From: an uncultured Lachnospiraceae bacterium
Lineage (GTDB): Bacteria > Bacillota > Clostridia > Lachnospirales > Lachnospiraceae
Assembly (NCBI GenBank): GCA_947366105.1
Contig: CANAZK010000007.1
Location: 1 to 44,405, forward strand
Reading direction: 5' to 3'
DNA: 44,405 nucleotides
Part shown: piece by piece, positions 1 to 9,567 of the stretch
Layout: every line of letters begins with the position of its first letter
Numbering within the stretch: the stretch's first letter is position 1
Made by a program: the position numbers and the translations under genes
Notes under the pieces: model-generated
Databases searched by the model: none
What the model saw: the letters and a program-made list of their open reading frames with translations, nothing else
What the model was told of the DNA's origin: nothing

Positions 1-31
1 TGCTACGTCCCCTTTCACAGTTTTTTCACAT

Positions 32-1057
32 TTAAAACAATCTTTGTATATCATTAAACATGACCAAAATCATAAGTCCAAATAGCGCAATCAGCCCTAC
101 AAGATGAACCATTCCCTCCTTCTCCGGAGGCACGCGTTTGCCTCGGACAGCCTCCAAAAGAAGAAATACCAGTCTTCCGCCGTCCAAAGCCGGTATCGGC
201 AGCAGATTCATAACTCCAAGATTCGCAGATAACAGAATGGACAAATTCAAAAGAGAGAACACAACCGATGATACGCCGTATTGCCTGTTAGCCTGATAAG
301 TCTCATCTACCACATCCACGATTCCAACAGGTCCTGACATTTGAGATATACCGATTTTGCCTGTAAACAACATTTTCAGACTTTCGACAGTAACGTCAAT
401 CCAATACTTGACTTCATATGCGCCGTATCGCAGCGCCGTAAATGCATTTGCATTTTGGGAACGTCCCGCGCTTATGCCGATCATATACATTCCGTCTTCG
501 CCTTGTTTCGGCGTAACAGCCGTCTCCTGTTTCTTTCCGTCACGCTCATACTGAATTATGATTTCTTCACCTTGATGAAACTGGTTATAGACTGAAATTT
601 CCCGAAACAGATTTATCTTCTTATCATTGATTTTTGTTATCAGATCCCCTTCTAAAAGTCCCGCTTCCTCTGCCGCAGACCCCTCTATAACGCCGCCTAC
701 AAAAGGTTTGTCATATCCAACCCAGGCCACAACAATAACTGAAAAAATGAATGCCAAAATAAAATTAAACACCGGTCCCGCCGCAATGACAGATATCCGC
801 GCCCAAACTGACTTGCTGTTGAAATTTCCCTCGCCGGTATTATCAGCATCGTCCTCTCCCATCATACAGGCCCCGCCGATAGGCAGAAGCCTTATGGCGT
901 AAACCGTCTCTTTTCCCTGTTTCTTAATAACAGTCGGTCCCATTCCTATACAAAACTCTTCTACATAGATACCATTTTTTCTGGCAAGGAGAAAATGCCC
1001 CAGTTCATGGAAAAATACAATAAAACTAAATAATAATAACGCGAGAATAATTCCCAT
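32..1057 (-). CDS. rseP: RIP metalloprotease RseP/RasP (site-2 protease, M50)
   Basis: HELGH motif near the N-terminus, central PDZ-like segment, C-terminal NLLPIPALDGGR; next to dxr. Confidence 0.95.
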   Translation of the reverse strand: MGIILALLLFSFIVFFHELGHFLLARKNGIYVEEFCIGMGPTVIKKQGKETVYAIRLLPIGGACMMGEDDADNTGEGNFNSKSVWARISVIAAGPVFNFILAFIFSVIVVAWVGYDKPFVGGVIEGSAAEEAGLLEGDLITKINDKKINLFREISVYNQFHQGEEIIIQYERDGKKQETAVTPKQGEDGMYMIGISAGRSQNANAFTALRYGAYEVKYWIDVTVESLKMLFTGKIGISQMSGPVGIVDVVDETYQANRQYGVSSVVFSLLNLSILLSANLGVMNLLPIPALDGGRLVFLLLEAVRGKRVPPEKEGMVHLVGLIALFGLMILVMFNDIQRLF

Positions 1058-1060
1058 ATA

Positions 1061-2203
1061 TTACCACCTGCTTTCTATCTGTTCATATACTTCTCTTTCC
1101 GTCTCTAATATCTCTTCCACAGATGGATTCAAAATATTCCTGTGTTCTCTCATGCACGTCTCAATGATTTCAGGAATCTCAAGATATTTTATCTTACGGT
1201 CTAAAAACTTACTGACAGCAAGCTCATTTGCCGCATTAAATACTGTCGGAAGGCTTCCCCCTTCTCTTCCCGCCTCAAACGCAAGCCGAAGTCCATAAAA
1301 CGTGTCCATATCCGGTTTTTCAAACGTCATATGAGACAGACTTTGAAAATCAAGACGTTCTCCCGGAAGATAACGTCTCTCAGGATAATAAAGCGCATAC
1401 TGTATCGGAAGCTTCATATCCGGCGTTCCAAGCTCTGCGATAATTGCCCCATCCACATACTCTACCATAGAATGTATGATACTCTGAGGTTGTACTACAA
1501 CCTGAATCTGGTCTATATCCACATTAAAAAGCCATTTTGCCTCTATGACTTCCAAACCTTTATTTACCAAAGTAGAAGAATCGATGGTAATCTTTCTTCC
1601 CATCTCCCAATTTGGATGCTTCAGTGCATCCTCCGGCTGAATATTAAGAAGGTCTTCCCGCTTCTTACCGCGGAACGGTCCGCCGGACGCAGTAAGCAGA
1701 ATCTTATGAAGCGCTTTCTCCTGTCCTCCCTGAAGAGATTGGAAAATAGCGCTGTGCTCGCTGTCCACCGGAAGAATCCGTACACCGCACTCTTCCGCAA
1801 GAGGCATAATAATGTGTCCCGCCGTTACCAACGTTTCCTTATTGGCAAGAGCAATGTCTTTGCCCGCCTGAATGGCGGCAATAGTAGGACGTATTCCAAT
1901 CATGCCGACAATGGCGGTTACAACCATCTCCGTCCCCTGCATTGCGGCAACCTCCATAAGCCCTTCCATGCCGGATACAATATTTACATCCAAATCCGAA
2001 ACGTTCTCCCGAAGCTTCGCCGCCCTTTCTTCCGACCACACTGCCGCAGTCTCCGGTAAAAACTCCCGAATCTGCTTCTCCAATAAAGTTATATTATTTC
2101 CCGCTGCAAGTGCTGATACTTTAATGTCTCCATTTTCTCTTACAACCTCCAGCGTCTGTGTTCCAATCGAACCCGTAGAACCCAAAATTGCTATTTTTCT
2201 CAT
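1061..2203 (-). CDS. dxr: 1-deoxy-D-xylulose 5-phosphate reductoisomerase
   Basis: ILGSTGSIGTQTLEVV N-terminus, LANKETLV, SEHSAIFQ, TASGGPFR motifs; between rseP and cdsA. Confidence 0.96.
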   Translation of the reverse strand: MRKIAILGSTGSIGTQTLEVVRENGDIKVSALAAGNNITLLEKQIREFLPETAAVWSEERAAKLRENVSDLDVNIVSGMEGLMEVAAMQGTEMVVTAIVGMIGIRPTIAAIQAGKDIALANKETLVTAGHIIMPLAEECGVRILPVDSEHSAIFQSLQGGQEKALHKILLTASGGPFRGKKREDLLNIQPEDALKHPNWEMGRKITIDSSTLVNKGLEVIEAKWLFNVDIDQIQVVVQPQSIIHSMVEYVDGAIIAELGTPDMKLPIQYALYYPERRYLPGERLDFQSLSHMTFEKPDMDTFYGLRLAFEAGREGGSLPTVFNAANELAVSKFLDRKIKYLEIPEIIETCMREHRNILNPSVEEILETEREVYEQIESRW

Positions 2204-2215
2204 ATGAACCTCTCT

Positions 2216-3025
2216 TTATTTCATCAGCATCACCGACAAGTAATAGATAATCGGCGCCGTAAAAATCACGCTGTCAAACCGATCCAATATTCCGCCGTGA
2301 CCCGGAATAAGATGCCCGTAGTCCTTGATATCGTTATCTCTTTTAATTGCGGAAGCCGCCAAATCCCCCACTTGGGAAATCATGGAACCTGCACCGCAGA
2401 TGACGGCATAACGAAGCGCGTCTGCGTCCGCTCCTTTTGCAAACTTATTAATCGCAAATGCATAAACCGCACCGAGGAGCGCCGCACCGACGACTCCGCC
2501 TACTCCGCCCTCAACAGACTTCTTCGGACTGAGTACAGGCGCCATTTTGTGCTTTCCGATAAGCATTCCCACACAATAGGCGCATGTATCGCTTCCCCAT
2601 GAACAAAGAATCACAAGCCATACAAGAAAAGCTCCCTGCTCCAATATTCTTGTTCTATACACATAAGAAAGCATCACCGCTACATAAAACATCCCAAAAT
2701 AAACAGTCATCACCTGATTTGCCTTATATTTCGGAAATGTAAACACATACACAGCCATCAAAACAATCAGAAAACCAATTGCAATAATGGCAAACCAATC
2801 CTCATTCCCCATATCGACGGCAAGAAATGCATAATATACAACTGCTGCCAAAAGCCCGATAAAGCCGAGAAGCTTTTTCTCTACATCTGCAATCTTATAA
2901 AGTTCTGTCATTCCCTTTAAGCTTATTAGAAACAGGGTTCCCCACAATATCCATCCTCCTGAGATAATCGTCGCAAGGGCAATTATTACAAGTATGATAC
3001 CGCTCAGTAATCTTGTTTTAAACAT
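2216..3025 (-). CDS. cdsA: Phosphatidate cytidylyltransferase
   Basis: Multi-TM protein with SPKKSVEGGVGG and C-terminal KDYGHLIPGHGGILDRFDS signature. Confidence 0.95.
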   Translation of the reverse strand: MFKTRLLSGIILVIIALATIISGGWILWGTLFLISLKGMTELYKIADVEKKLLGFIGLLAAVVYYAFLAVDMGNEDWFAIIAIGFLIVLMAVYVFTFPKYKANQVMTVYFGMFYVAVMLSYVYRTRILEQGAFLVWLVILCSWGSDTCAYCVGMLIGKHKMAPVLSPKKSVEGGVGGVVGAALLGAVYAFAINKFAKGADADALRYAVICGAGSMISQVGDLAASAIKRDNDIKDYGHLIPGHGGILDRFDSVIFTAPIIYYLSVMLMK

Positions 3026-3735
3026 TACTCTTCCTCCTTCGCTCCCCCGAAACGTCTGTCTCTTCTATTATAGTACTCAATGGCCTTTTTCAATTCTTCT
3101 TTTGTAAAATCCGGCCATAAAACATCCGTAAAATAAAACTCCGTATACGCAAGCTGCCACAAAAGATAATTGGACAGCCGTAATTCCCCGCTGGTCCGAA
3201 TCATCAAATCCGGGTCTGGGATTCCGTGGGTGTCAAGATAACTTTCAAATAATTCTTCTGAAATTTCCTGACTTCTCACCCTTCCTTCCTCACAGTCTTT
3301 AGACAGACGGCGTATTGCACGAATCATCTCGTCCCTGCTTCCATAGTTTAACGCAATTTGAAAATTCAATCCGTCATTATTCACTGTCGCCGCTTCAAGT
3401 TCTTCAATTCTGCTCCTGATATCTTCATCCAGCTTCGTCTTATCCCCAATCACGCGTACCTTCATATGATTCTTCTCCGCCGTCTTAAGACAAGTTTTCA
3501 TGTAATTTCTAAGAAGCTTCATAAGCGCGTCTATTTCGCCCTTCGGTCTGCTCCAGTTTTCCGTAGAAAACGCATAAACCGTCAGGTACTTCACACCCAT
3601 TTTATAAGCGTCCTCACAGATACGCTCCACATTCTTACTTCCCTGAGCGTGACCATAATTTCTCGGCATCCCTTTAGACTTTGCCCATCGGCCGTTTCCA
3701 TCTAAAATGATTGCAATGTGCTGTGGTACATTCAT
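3025..3735 (-). CDS. uppS: Isoprenyl transferase / undecaprenyl diphosphate synthase
   Basis: PQHIAIILDGNGRWAKSKG and DPDLMIRTSGELRLSNYLLWQLAYTEFYF motifs. Confidence 0.96.
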   Translation of the reverse strand: MNVPQHIAIILDGNGRWAKSKGMPRNYGHAQGSKNVERICEDAYKMGVKYLTVYAFSTENWSRPKGEIDALMKLLRNYMKTCLKTAEKNHMKVRVIGDKTKLDEDIRSRIEELEAATVNNDGLNFQIALNYGSRDEMIRAIRRLSKDCEEGRVRSQEISEELFESYLDTHGIPDPDLMIRTSGELRLSNYLLWQLAYTEFYFTDVLWPDFTKEELKKAIEYYNRRDRRFGGAKEEE

Positions 3736-3840
3736 AATTTATCCTCCATATAATCCCAAAGGATTTTCCTATGGTACAATCAAAGAAAGGGCTGCTTATA
3801 TTCCGCGCCCCTCTTCATTCTATTCGCAACCATATACAGA

Positions 3841-4392
3841 TTATACTGTCATTACCTCTTTCGACTTATCATCTACTAATTTATCAATATCCTTGATATA
3901 TTTATCAGTCAATTTCTGCAATTCCGACTCTAAATCCTTAATCTCATCCTCAGAAACTTCCGTTCCTTTTAATTTCTTAAACGCGTCGTTCCCGTCACGG
4001 CGGATATTACGAACCGCAACTTTTGTATTCTCCCCCTTTTTCTTAACATCCTTTACAAGCTCTTTTCTGCGCTCTTCCGTAAGTTCAGGAAAAACAAGGC
4101 GGATAACAGAACCGTCGTTTGTAGGATTAATCCCAATGTCTGATACAAGTATTGCTTTCTCGATTGCCTTTAACATGGATTTCTCCCACGGCTGAATCTG
4201 AATCATACGCGCCTCAGGCACAGATACGTTTGCAACCTGCTGAATCGGCGTCGGCGAACCATAATAATCCACCGTCAGTTTATCAAGCACATGCGGATTG
4301 GCACGTCCCGCACGGATTGTCTGCAATTCTGCAGCAAGATTGTTGTAAGATTTTGTCATTTTTTCGTCAAACGGAGTTATTCTCTCTTTCAT
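3841..4392 (-). CDS. frr: Ribosome recycling factor
   Basis: RAGRANPHVLDKLTVDYYGSPTPIQQVANVSVPEARMIQIQPWE signature. Confidence 0.97.
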   Translation of the reverse strand: MKERITPFDEKMTKSYNNLAAELQTIRAGRANPHVLDKLTVDYYGSPTPIQQVANVSVPEARMIQIQPWEKSMLKAIEKAILVSDIGINPTNDGSVIRLVFPELTEERRKELVKDVKKKGENTKVAVRNIRRDGNDAFKKLKGTEVSEDEIKDLESELQKLTDKYIKDIDKLVDDKSKEVMTV

Positions 4393-4426
4393 ATTATATA
4401 TCCTCTGCTTTCTCTTTATTTATTAT

Positions 4427-5122
4427 TTATACAGTTACTTTCGTACCTGTAAATGTTCCTGTCATCGTCTCCACAATACTGTTCTCTTCATTCAGCCCAA
4501 ACACAAGCATCGGCATTTTATTCTCCATGCATAAAATAGACGCCGCAAGATCTACTGCAGCAAGTCTCCGGTCAATCGTCTCCTGAATGGTAATCTCATC
4601 ATACTTCTTCGCATTCGGATTCAACTTCGGATCACTGTCATAGATACCGTCGATTGCTTTTGCAAGGAGCATGGCATCCGCCTCGATTTCAACAGCACGA
4701 AGTACGGCGCCTGTATCCGTGGAAAAATAAGGATGTCCTGTTCCCCCGGCAAAGAAAATTACCTTGCCCTCGTTAAGCGCTTCCACCGCCGCATCCTTTG
4801 AAAACAGACTTGTAAATGCCCCGCATGCAAACGGCGTAAATATCTCTGTCTGCATACCTACATGCCTAAAAATCTCAGATACATAAATGCAGTTCATAAC
4901 AGTTGCAAGCATGCCGATTTGATCCGCCTTTGTTCGGTCAATCGTCTCACTCGTGCGGCCTCTCCAAAAGTTACCGCCGCCCGTTACAACCGCTACCTGA
5001 ATTCCTGAATCCACAATCTGCTTCACCTGATTGGCAACGCCGATACATGTAGCTTCGTCAAATCCTGTTTTTTTATCTCCGGCTAAAGCCTCGCCGCTCA
5101 GCTTAAGTAATACTCTCTTCAT
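4427..5122 (-). CDS. pyrH: UMP kinase
   Basis: KRVLLKLSGEAL, VVTGGGNFWRG, FFAGGTGHPYFSTDTGA. Start taken at MKRVLLKL (5122), preceded by AAGGAG; the ORF track start (5182) is longer. Confidence 0.95.
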   Translation of the reverse strand: MKRVLLKLSGEALAGDKKTGFDEATCIGVANQVKQIVDSGIQVAVVTGGGNFWRGRTSETIDRTKADQIGMLATVMNCIYVSEIFRHVGMQTEIFTPFACGAFTSLFSKDAAVEALNEGKVIFFAGGTGHPYFSTDTGAVLRAVEIEADAMLLAKAIDGIYDSDPKLNPNAKKYDEITIQETIDRRLAAVDLAASILCMENKMPMLVFGLNEENSIVETMTGTFTGTKVTV

Positions 5123-5275
5123 ACGTTTCTCCTTAATTTCCATTCTTTTGCACCTGCAATGCCGCCCGTTCAAATTGCTCATTGCTAGTTTAGATTATAT
5201 CATAGATTTTTAAATCTGACATCCGTTTTTATAAAAAATTGCACACAAATAGTAACAGTTCAGCCGCACTGTTAC

Positions 5276-5316
5276 CAAAAATGCCCGGTCGGAATTCCAC
5301 ACTCTCAAACCGGGCA
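5276..5316 (-). terminator. Rho-independent terminator of the thi transport operon
   Basis: Minus strand TGCCCGGT-N19-ACCGGGCATTTTT just after the ATPase gene. Confidence 0.75.
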
Positions 5317-5321
5317 GGTCA

Positions 5322-6062
5322 TTACATGCCAAGATGGCTTATAATTTCTTTCTTATAATTCAAAAAACTTTCTGTCAAATTAAAATCGTCTCTTCTCGGC
5401 TTCTTCTCCCGAATGACAATCTCCTTCGTAATCCGGCCCGGCCGCCCGGTAAGAAGATAAATCCTGTCTGACAAAAGAATCGCCTCGTCAATATCATGCG
5501 TAATAAATATGGTAGACAGATTTATCTTTTCCATCACGCCAAGATACCATTTGTGGATCATGCTTTTCGTTATGGTATCAAGAGCGCTGAACGGCTCGTC
5601 AAGAAGCGCGGCGCCCTCCGAAAACATATACGTTCTAAGAAGGGCCGCCCTCTGCCTCATGCCGCCGGACAATTGGTGGGGATATTTCTTCTCCGTTCCC
5701 TCCAAATCAAAGTCCTTAAAATATGGAAGCGCCTTCTTAATCGCCTTTCCTTTTTTCATACCTTTGATAATAAGCGGCAGTGCCACATTTTCCTCAATAG
5801 TACGATACGGCAGAAGCAGATCCTTCTGGAGCATATAGCTTATATGGCCTGCCTTTCCCGTGATATCCGCTCCATTCAACATAACGTTCCCTGAGTCCGG
5901 CACGGAAAGTCCTGCAATCACGTTAAAAAGCGTTGTCTTTCCCACTCCGCTTACACCGAGCAGGCATACAATTTCCTTCTCATTCAATTCGATGGAAATA
6001 TCCTTTATAACAGTCTTCCCTTCGAAAGATTTCGTCACCTGAACGGCTGCTAATTTCTGCAT
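5322..6062 (-). CDS. ABC transporter ATP-binding protein, ThiZ/SsuB type
   Basis: Walker A GVSGVGKTT, signature LSGGMRQRAAL, Walker B LLDEPFSALD; operon with NMT1-like SBP and permease under a TPP riboswitch. Confidence 0.88.
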   Translation of the reverse strand: MQKLAAVQVTKSFEGKTVIKDISIELNEKEIVCLLGVSGVGKTTLFNVIAGLSVPDSGNVMLNGADITGKAGHISYMLQKDLLLPYRTIEENVALPLIIKGMKKGKAIKKALPYFKDFDLEGTEKKYPHQLSGGMRQRAALLRTYMFSEGAALLDEPFSALDTITKSMIHKWYLGVMEKINLSTIFITHDIDEAILLSDRIYLLTGRPGRITKEIVIREKKPRRDDFNLTESFLNYKKEIISHLGM

Positions 6063-6072
6063 ATTCCTCTTC

Positions 6073-7071
6073 CTATTCTGCTAAATATTCATTCGTAAAT
6101 CCAAACCCCGCCGGAATCTCCCGCTCTATAAGCTCATTTTCCCAAAGCCATCCGTAGAACGCGTCCCATCTTTCCGGGTTAATATAGCCCCACTGTTCTG
6201 CTTCTGCTTTATACTGGTCCTTTAGCCACTCCTGGCTTGCGGACACAAGCTGCCTGTCAAGTTCCGGCGCAGCATTACATAAAATGTCCGCCGCATCGGC
6301 AGGATTCTCAATTGCGTCCTCATAACCTCTCTTTACCGCTTCTAAAAATGCTTTTGCAGTATCGCTGTTCTCTGCCAAAAATTCATTGTTGGCAACGATA
6401 ACCGGCGTATAATAATCGAAAACCGGATTGATGTCCCGAAATGCAAAATAGTCTGTTTCCAGTCCTTTTACTTCTGTAGCAACACCGCCCCACGCATAGT
6501 ATACCCAAATAGCGTCTACTTGATTTGTCTTAAGAGCCGTCACCTCGTCTGTTACATTACTTGGAATCATCTCAATTTTACTGTAATCGCCGCCGTCTGC
6601 TTCCACCACATTTTGAACGATCGCCTTTTCCACTTCCATATCCCATGTGGCATAAGCTTTCCCTTCCATCCCTTTCGGCGAATCCAGCCCTTCGCCTTTT
6701 CTTGAGATGACTCCCGATGTATTATGCTGAATCAATGCGGCAACCGCTGTCACCGGAAGCGGACTTTCATTTGCCCACGCCGGTGCAATGGTATCCTGAA
6801 AATCAATTCCGAACTGTGCCTTTCCATTTGCAACAAGGACGCTGGCGCCGTCCTCAGGCGGCTGCACGATATCTACCTCAAGCCCCGCCTCTTCAAAATA
6901 TCCTTTCTCCTGCGCAACATAGAATCCAGTATGATTTGTATTAGGAGTCCAGTCAAGAACAAGCGTAATTTTCTCAAGTCCTGCTTTCGTTTTATCCTTT
7001 TCATCTTTGCAGGCAGTGAATGAAAACATCATTACTGCCGCCAATAATCCTGCAAACAACCTCTTTTTCAT
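6073..7071 (-). CDS. ABC substrate-binding lipoprotein, NMT1/THI5-like (thiamine precursor, ThiY type)
   Basis: Lipoprotein-like signal (FSFTACKDE), LVLDWTPNTNHTGFYVAQEKGYFEEAGLEVDIVQPP typical of ThiY. Start at MKKRLFAG (7071) preferred. Confidence 0.88.
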   Translation of the reverse strand: MKKRLFAGLLAAVMMFSFTACKDEKDKTKAGLEKITLVLDWTPNTNHTGFYVAQEKGYFEEAGLEVDIVQPPEDGASVLVANGKAQFGIDFQDTIAPAWANESPLPVTAVAALIQHNTSGVISRKGEGLDSPKGMEGKAYATWDMEVEKAIVQNVVEADGGDYSKIEMIPSNVTDEVTALKTNQVDAIWVYYAWGGVATEVKGLETDYFAFRDINPVFDYYTPVIVANNEFLAENSDTAKAFLEAVKRGYEDAIENPADAADILCNAAPELDRQLVSASQEWLKDQYKAEAEQWGYINPERWDAFYGWLWENELIEREIPAGFGFTNEYLAE

Positions 7072-7096
7072 TTTCCAGTCCCCCATCTTATGCAAT

Positions 7097-7873
7097 CTAG
7101 TCCTTCGTTCTCCACGGCATCATCCGCTTCTGCAGTATTTCCACGGCAGACATAAGAAGAAGACTGATCGCCGATATCAAAAATATTACCGCAAACATTT
7201 TATCAAACGCATAGGATTTTCTCACTCTTGTCATATAAACGCCAAGTCCGCTGTAACCTCCCAGCCATTCCGCAATAACCGCCCCCACAACAGAATAAGA
7301 CGCCGAAATTTTAAGACTTGCAAAGAATCTGTCCATCGCTCCCGGAAGCTTCACATGACGGAAAATCTGAATCCGGTCTGCCCCCATTGCCTTCAGAAGG
7401 TTCATGGTATCCCCGTCCGCCGCGCGAAATCCTTCCAAAAGTCCCACCGTCATAGGGAAAAACGTAACTATGACGATAAGCGTAACCTTGGGCGCCATGT
7501 CATATCCAAGCCACAGCACAAGAAGCGGCGCCACAGCAATGGCAGGTACAGTCTGCGTGATAACCACAACCGGGTAAAAGGCCTTATAAAACGGTTCAAA
7601 ATAATCCATCAGAACCGCCATGGCAAACCCGGTTGCAATACCAATCACAAGTCCTAATACACTTTCCAAGAGCGTCACCTTCAGATGCATCATAAGAAGC
7701 GGAAAATCATTTACAAATGCCCTCGCCACATCCACAGGCGACGGCAGAAGAAAATCCGGCACAATGCCTGTACTTGATAAAATCTGCCAAACAACCAAAA
7801 TAACTGCAATGGCTGCGGCCGAATTCATTTTACTCGTGATGCTTCGTAACTTTTTTCTCAATAGTAAGCACAT
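7097..7873 (-). CDS. ABC transporter permease, ThiX/SsuC type
   Basis: Multi-TM BPD permease; EAA-like loop EGFRAADGDTMNLLKAMGADRIQIFRHVKLPGA. Confidence 0.88.
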   Translation of the reverse strand: MCLLLRKKLRSITSKMNSAAAIAVILVVWQILSSTGIVPDFLLPSPVDVARAFVNDFPLLMMHLKVTLLESVLGLVIGIATGFAMAVLMDYFEPFYKAFYPVVVITQTVPAIAVAPLLVLWLGYDMAPKVTLIVIVTFFPMTVGLLEGFRAADGDTMNLLKAMGADRIQIFRHVKLPGAMDRFFASLKISASYSVVGAVIAEWLGGYSGLGVYMTRVRKSYAFDKMFAVIFLISAISLLLMSAVEILQKRMMPWRTKD

Positions 7874-8126
7874 CCCCTTCAGGTTTGTATGTCACCTTAA
7901 TGTAGGCAGCCACCGACGGCGCGCCCGCTCTTATTGCAATATGCTGACACTCCTTTACAATATCCATAAGCTCATCGTAATCGCCCTCAATTGCCGTTTC
8001 AAATGGTCCTACATAACAATTTAATCCGGTACTCTTAATGTAAGCGATAACCTCGTCTACTATACGGATTAACTCCTCGTCGTTTGCCGCCTCCGGCAAT
8101 GATTGAATTGCTACACTTGCATTCAT
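7830..8126 (-). CDS. Thiamine-binding protein, MTH1187/YkoF-like
   Basis: MNASVAIQSLP...GLNCYVGPFETAIEGDYDELMDIV. Start at 8126 follows AAAGGAG; the ORF track start is longer. Confidence 0.85.
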   Translation of the reverse strand: MNASVAIQSLPEAANDEELIRIVDEVIAYIKSTGLNCYVGPFETAIEGDYDELMDIVKECQHIAIRAGAPSVAAYIKVTYKPEGDVLTIEKKVTKHHE

Positions 8127-8250
8127 TTGTTTTCTCCTTTCGTTGGGGACGTACACTTTCTACACTTTGCTACGTCCCGAATTAACTTTTAGTATGTCCC
8201 TTTCTGAGAATTGCCCTGTCCCATTTTGCATTTTCTAAATGTGTCTACGC

Positions 8251-8279
8251 AAAAAACCCCGCCAATGCTGGCGAGGTTT
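8251..8279 (-). terminator. Intrinsic terminator in the TPP riboswitch leader
   Basis: Minus strand AACCTCGCC-AGCATT-GGCGGGGTTTTTT between the riboswitch and the first gene. Confidence 0.8.
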
Positions 8280-8387
8280 AAATATCTCATTACTAATTTT
8301 ACCGTAAATACTGAATTTTATGTCTGATATGATGATTCAGACCACAATATATTGAGATTACCGATAAAATATGTACATTTCAATATT

Positions 8388-8475
8388 CTCCCTACGCTGG
8401 CATTATCCAGATCAGGTTAAGGGTCTAAACATTATCGTAGTTTACTCTCAGCCGGGTTCTCCCGGCACCCCTGAT
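8388..8475 (-). promoter_or_regulatory. TPP riboswitch (thi box)
   Basis: Minus strand GGGGTGCCGGGAGAACCCGGCTGAGAG...ACCCTTAACCTGATCTGGATAATGCCAGCGTAGGGAG; matches conserved GGGGTGC, CTGAGA and ACCTGATCTGGATAATGCCAGCG blocks. Confidence 0.97.
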
Positions 8476-8484
8476 TTCTTTATT

Positions 8485-8513
8485 AGTTTACTCCAATTTT
8501 TTTTTGCAGTCAA
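8485..8513 (-). promoter_or_regulatory. Sigma-A-type promoter of the thi operon
   Basis: Minus strand TTGACT-17 nt-TAAACT immediately upstream of the riboswitch. Confidence 0.7.
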
Positions 8514-8627
8514 GTATAATTCTGACATTGATTTTTCCATGTTCACATGTTACACTTTTAACAACATCGGCGGTTTTCCATTATGCCGTCAAAATACATA
8601 TCGGATACCGATAAGGAGGATTTTAAT

Positions 8628-9512
8628 ATGAAAATTACAGAAGGGTATATGCCATATCTCGAATATCAGACATACTACCGTGTCGTAGGCGAATGTACCG
8701 GAAACAAGAAGCCATTAGTATTATTGCATGGCGGACCGGGTTCTACACATAACTATTTTGAAACACTTGACAGATTAGCCAAAGAAGACGGACGCCAGCT
8801 TATTATGTATGATCAGATTGGCTGCGGCAATTCATATCTTGACGGACACCCTGAACTTTGGACCGCCGAAACATGGGTGAACGAATTGATTGCGCTCAGA
8901 AAACATCTCGGTTTAGACGAGATTCATCTGCTCGGCCAATCATGGGGCGGAATGCAGCTTTTAGAATATGTCTGCAACTACAAACCGGAAGGACTGAAGA
9001 GTTTAATCCTTTCCAGTACTCTCCCGGCATCATGGATGTGGGGTGAGGAAGCGCACCGTATGATTAAAGAGCTTCCTCAGGAAATGCAGGATGCAATCGA
9101 GAAAGCAACTTCCAGCGGAGATTACAGCGATCCTGCCTATCAAGCGGCAGAAGCCGAATACATGCTGCGCCATGCAGCCGGCGCGGTTACTGAGGACTCA
9201 CCGGAATGCTTGAAACGTCCGAAAAAAGCAGGTTCTGAAAGCTATGTCGTGGGATGGGGTCCAAATGAATTCACTCCTCTCGGAACATTAAAAAATTATG
9301 ATGTTACAAAACAGTTAAAACACATTAAAGAGCCGGCGCTTATTATCAACGGTGGAAATGACTTATGTACACCATACATTGCCAAATATATGTATGACAA
9401 TATTCCGAATTCGCGTTGGGAGCTTTTCCGCACATGCCGTCATATGTGCTTTGTGGAAGACAACGACAGGTACGTGGAATTAATGAAAGAATGGCTTAAT
9501 GCAAACGATTAG
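8628..9512 (+). CDS. pip: Proline iminopeptidase (alpha/beta hydrolase)
   Basis: PLVLLHGGPGSTHNYFE, DQIGCGNS, LLGQSWGGM nucleophile elbow. RBS AAGGAGG then ATG at 8628. Confidence 0.9.
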   Translation: MKITEGYMPYLEYQTYYRVVGECTGNKKPLVLLHGGPGSTHNYFETLDRLAKEDGRQLIMYDQIGCGNSYLDGHPELWTAETWVNELIALRKHLGLDEIHLLGQSWGGMQLLEYVCNYKPEGLKSLILSSTLPASWMWGEEAHRMIKELPQEMQDAIEKATSSGDYSDPAYQAAEAEYMLRHAAGAVTEDSPECLKRPKKAGSESYVVGWGPNEFTPLGTLKNYDVTKQLKHIKEPALIINGGNDLCTPYIAKYMYDNIPNSRWELFRTCRHMCFVEDNDRYVELMKEWLNAND

Positions 9513-9521
9513 CCAAAACGC

Positions 9522-9567
9522 AAATACCGGAGCCGGAATTCCTAAGAATTCCTCTCCGGTATTTTTT
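9522..9567. terminator. Terminator between convergent genes
   Basis: AATACCGGAGCCGGAATTCCTAAGAATTCCTCTCCGGTATTTTTT hairpin plus T-run. Confidence 0.75.

Noticed and set aside
1331-2059. 242-aa plus-strand ORF and many other plus-strand ORFs (e.g. 2204-2602, 9593-10129, 18711-19241, 37762-38301)
   Set aside because: They lie antisense inside confidently identified minus-strand genes and encode low-plausibility basic or Ser/Pro-rich products; treated as shadow ORFs.
8371-8631. 86-aa plus-strand ORF upstream of the proline iminopeptidase
   Set aside because: It runs antisense through the TPP riboswitch and thi promoter and has no recognisable family features.
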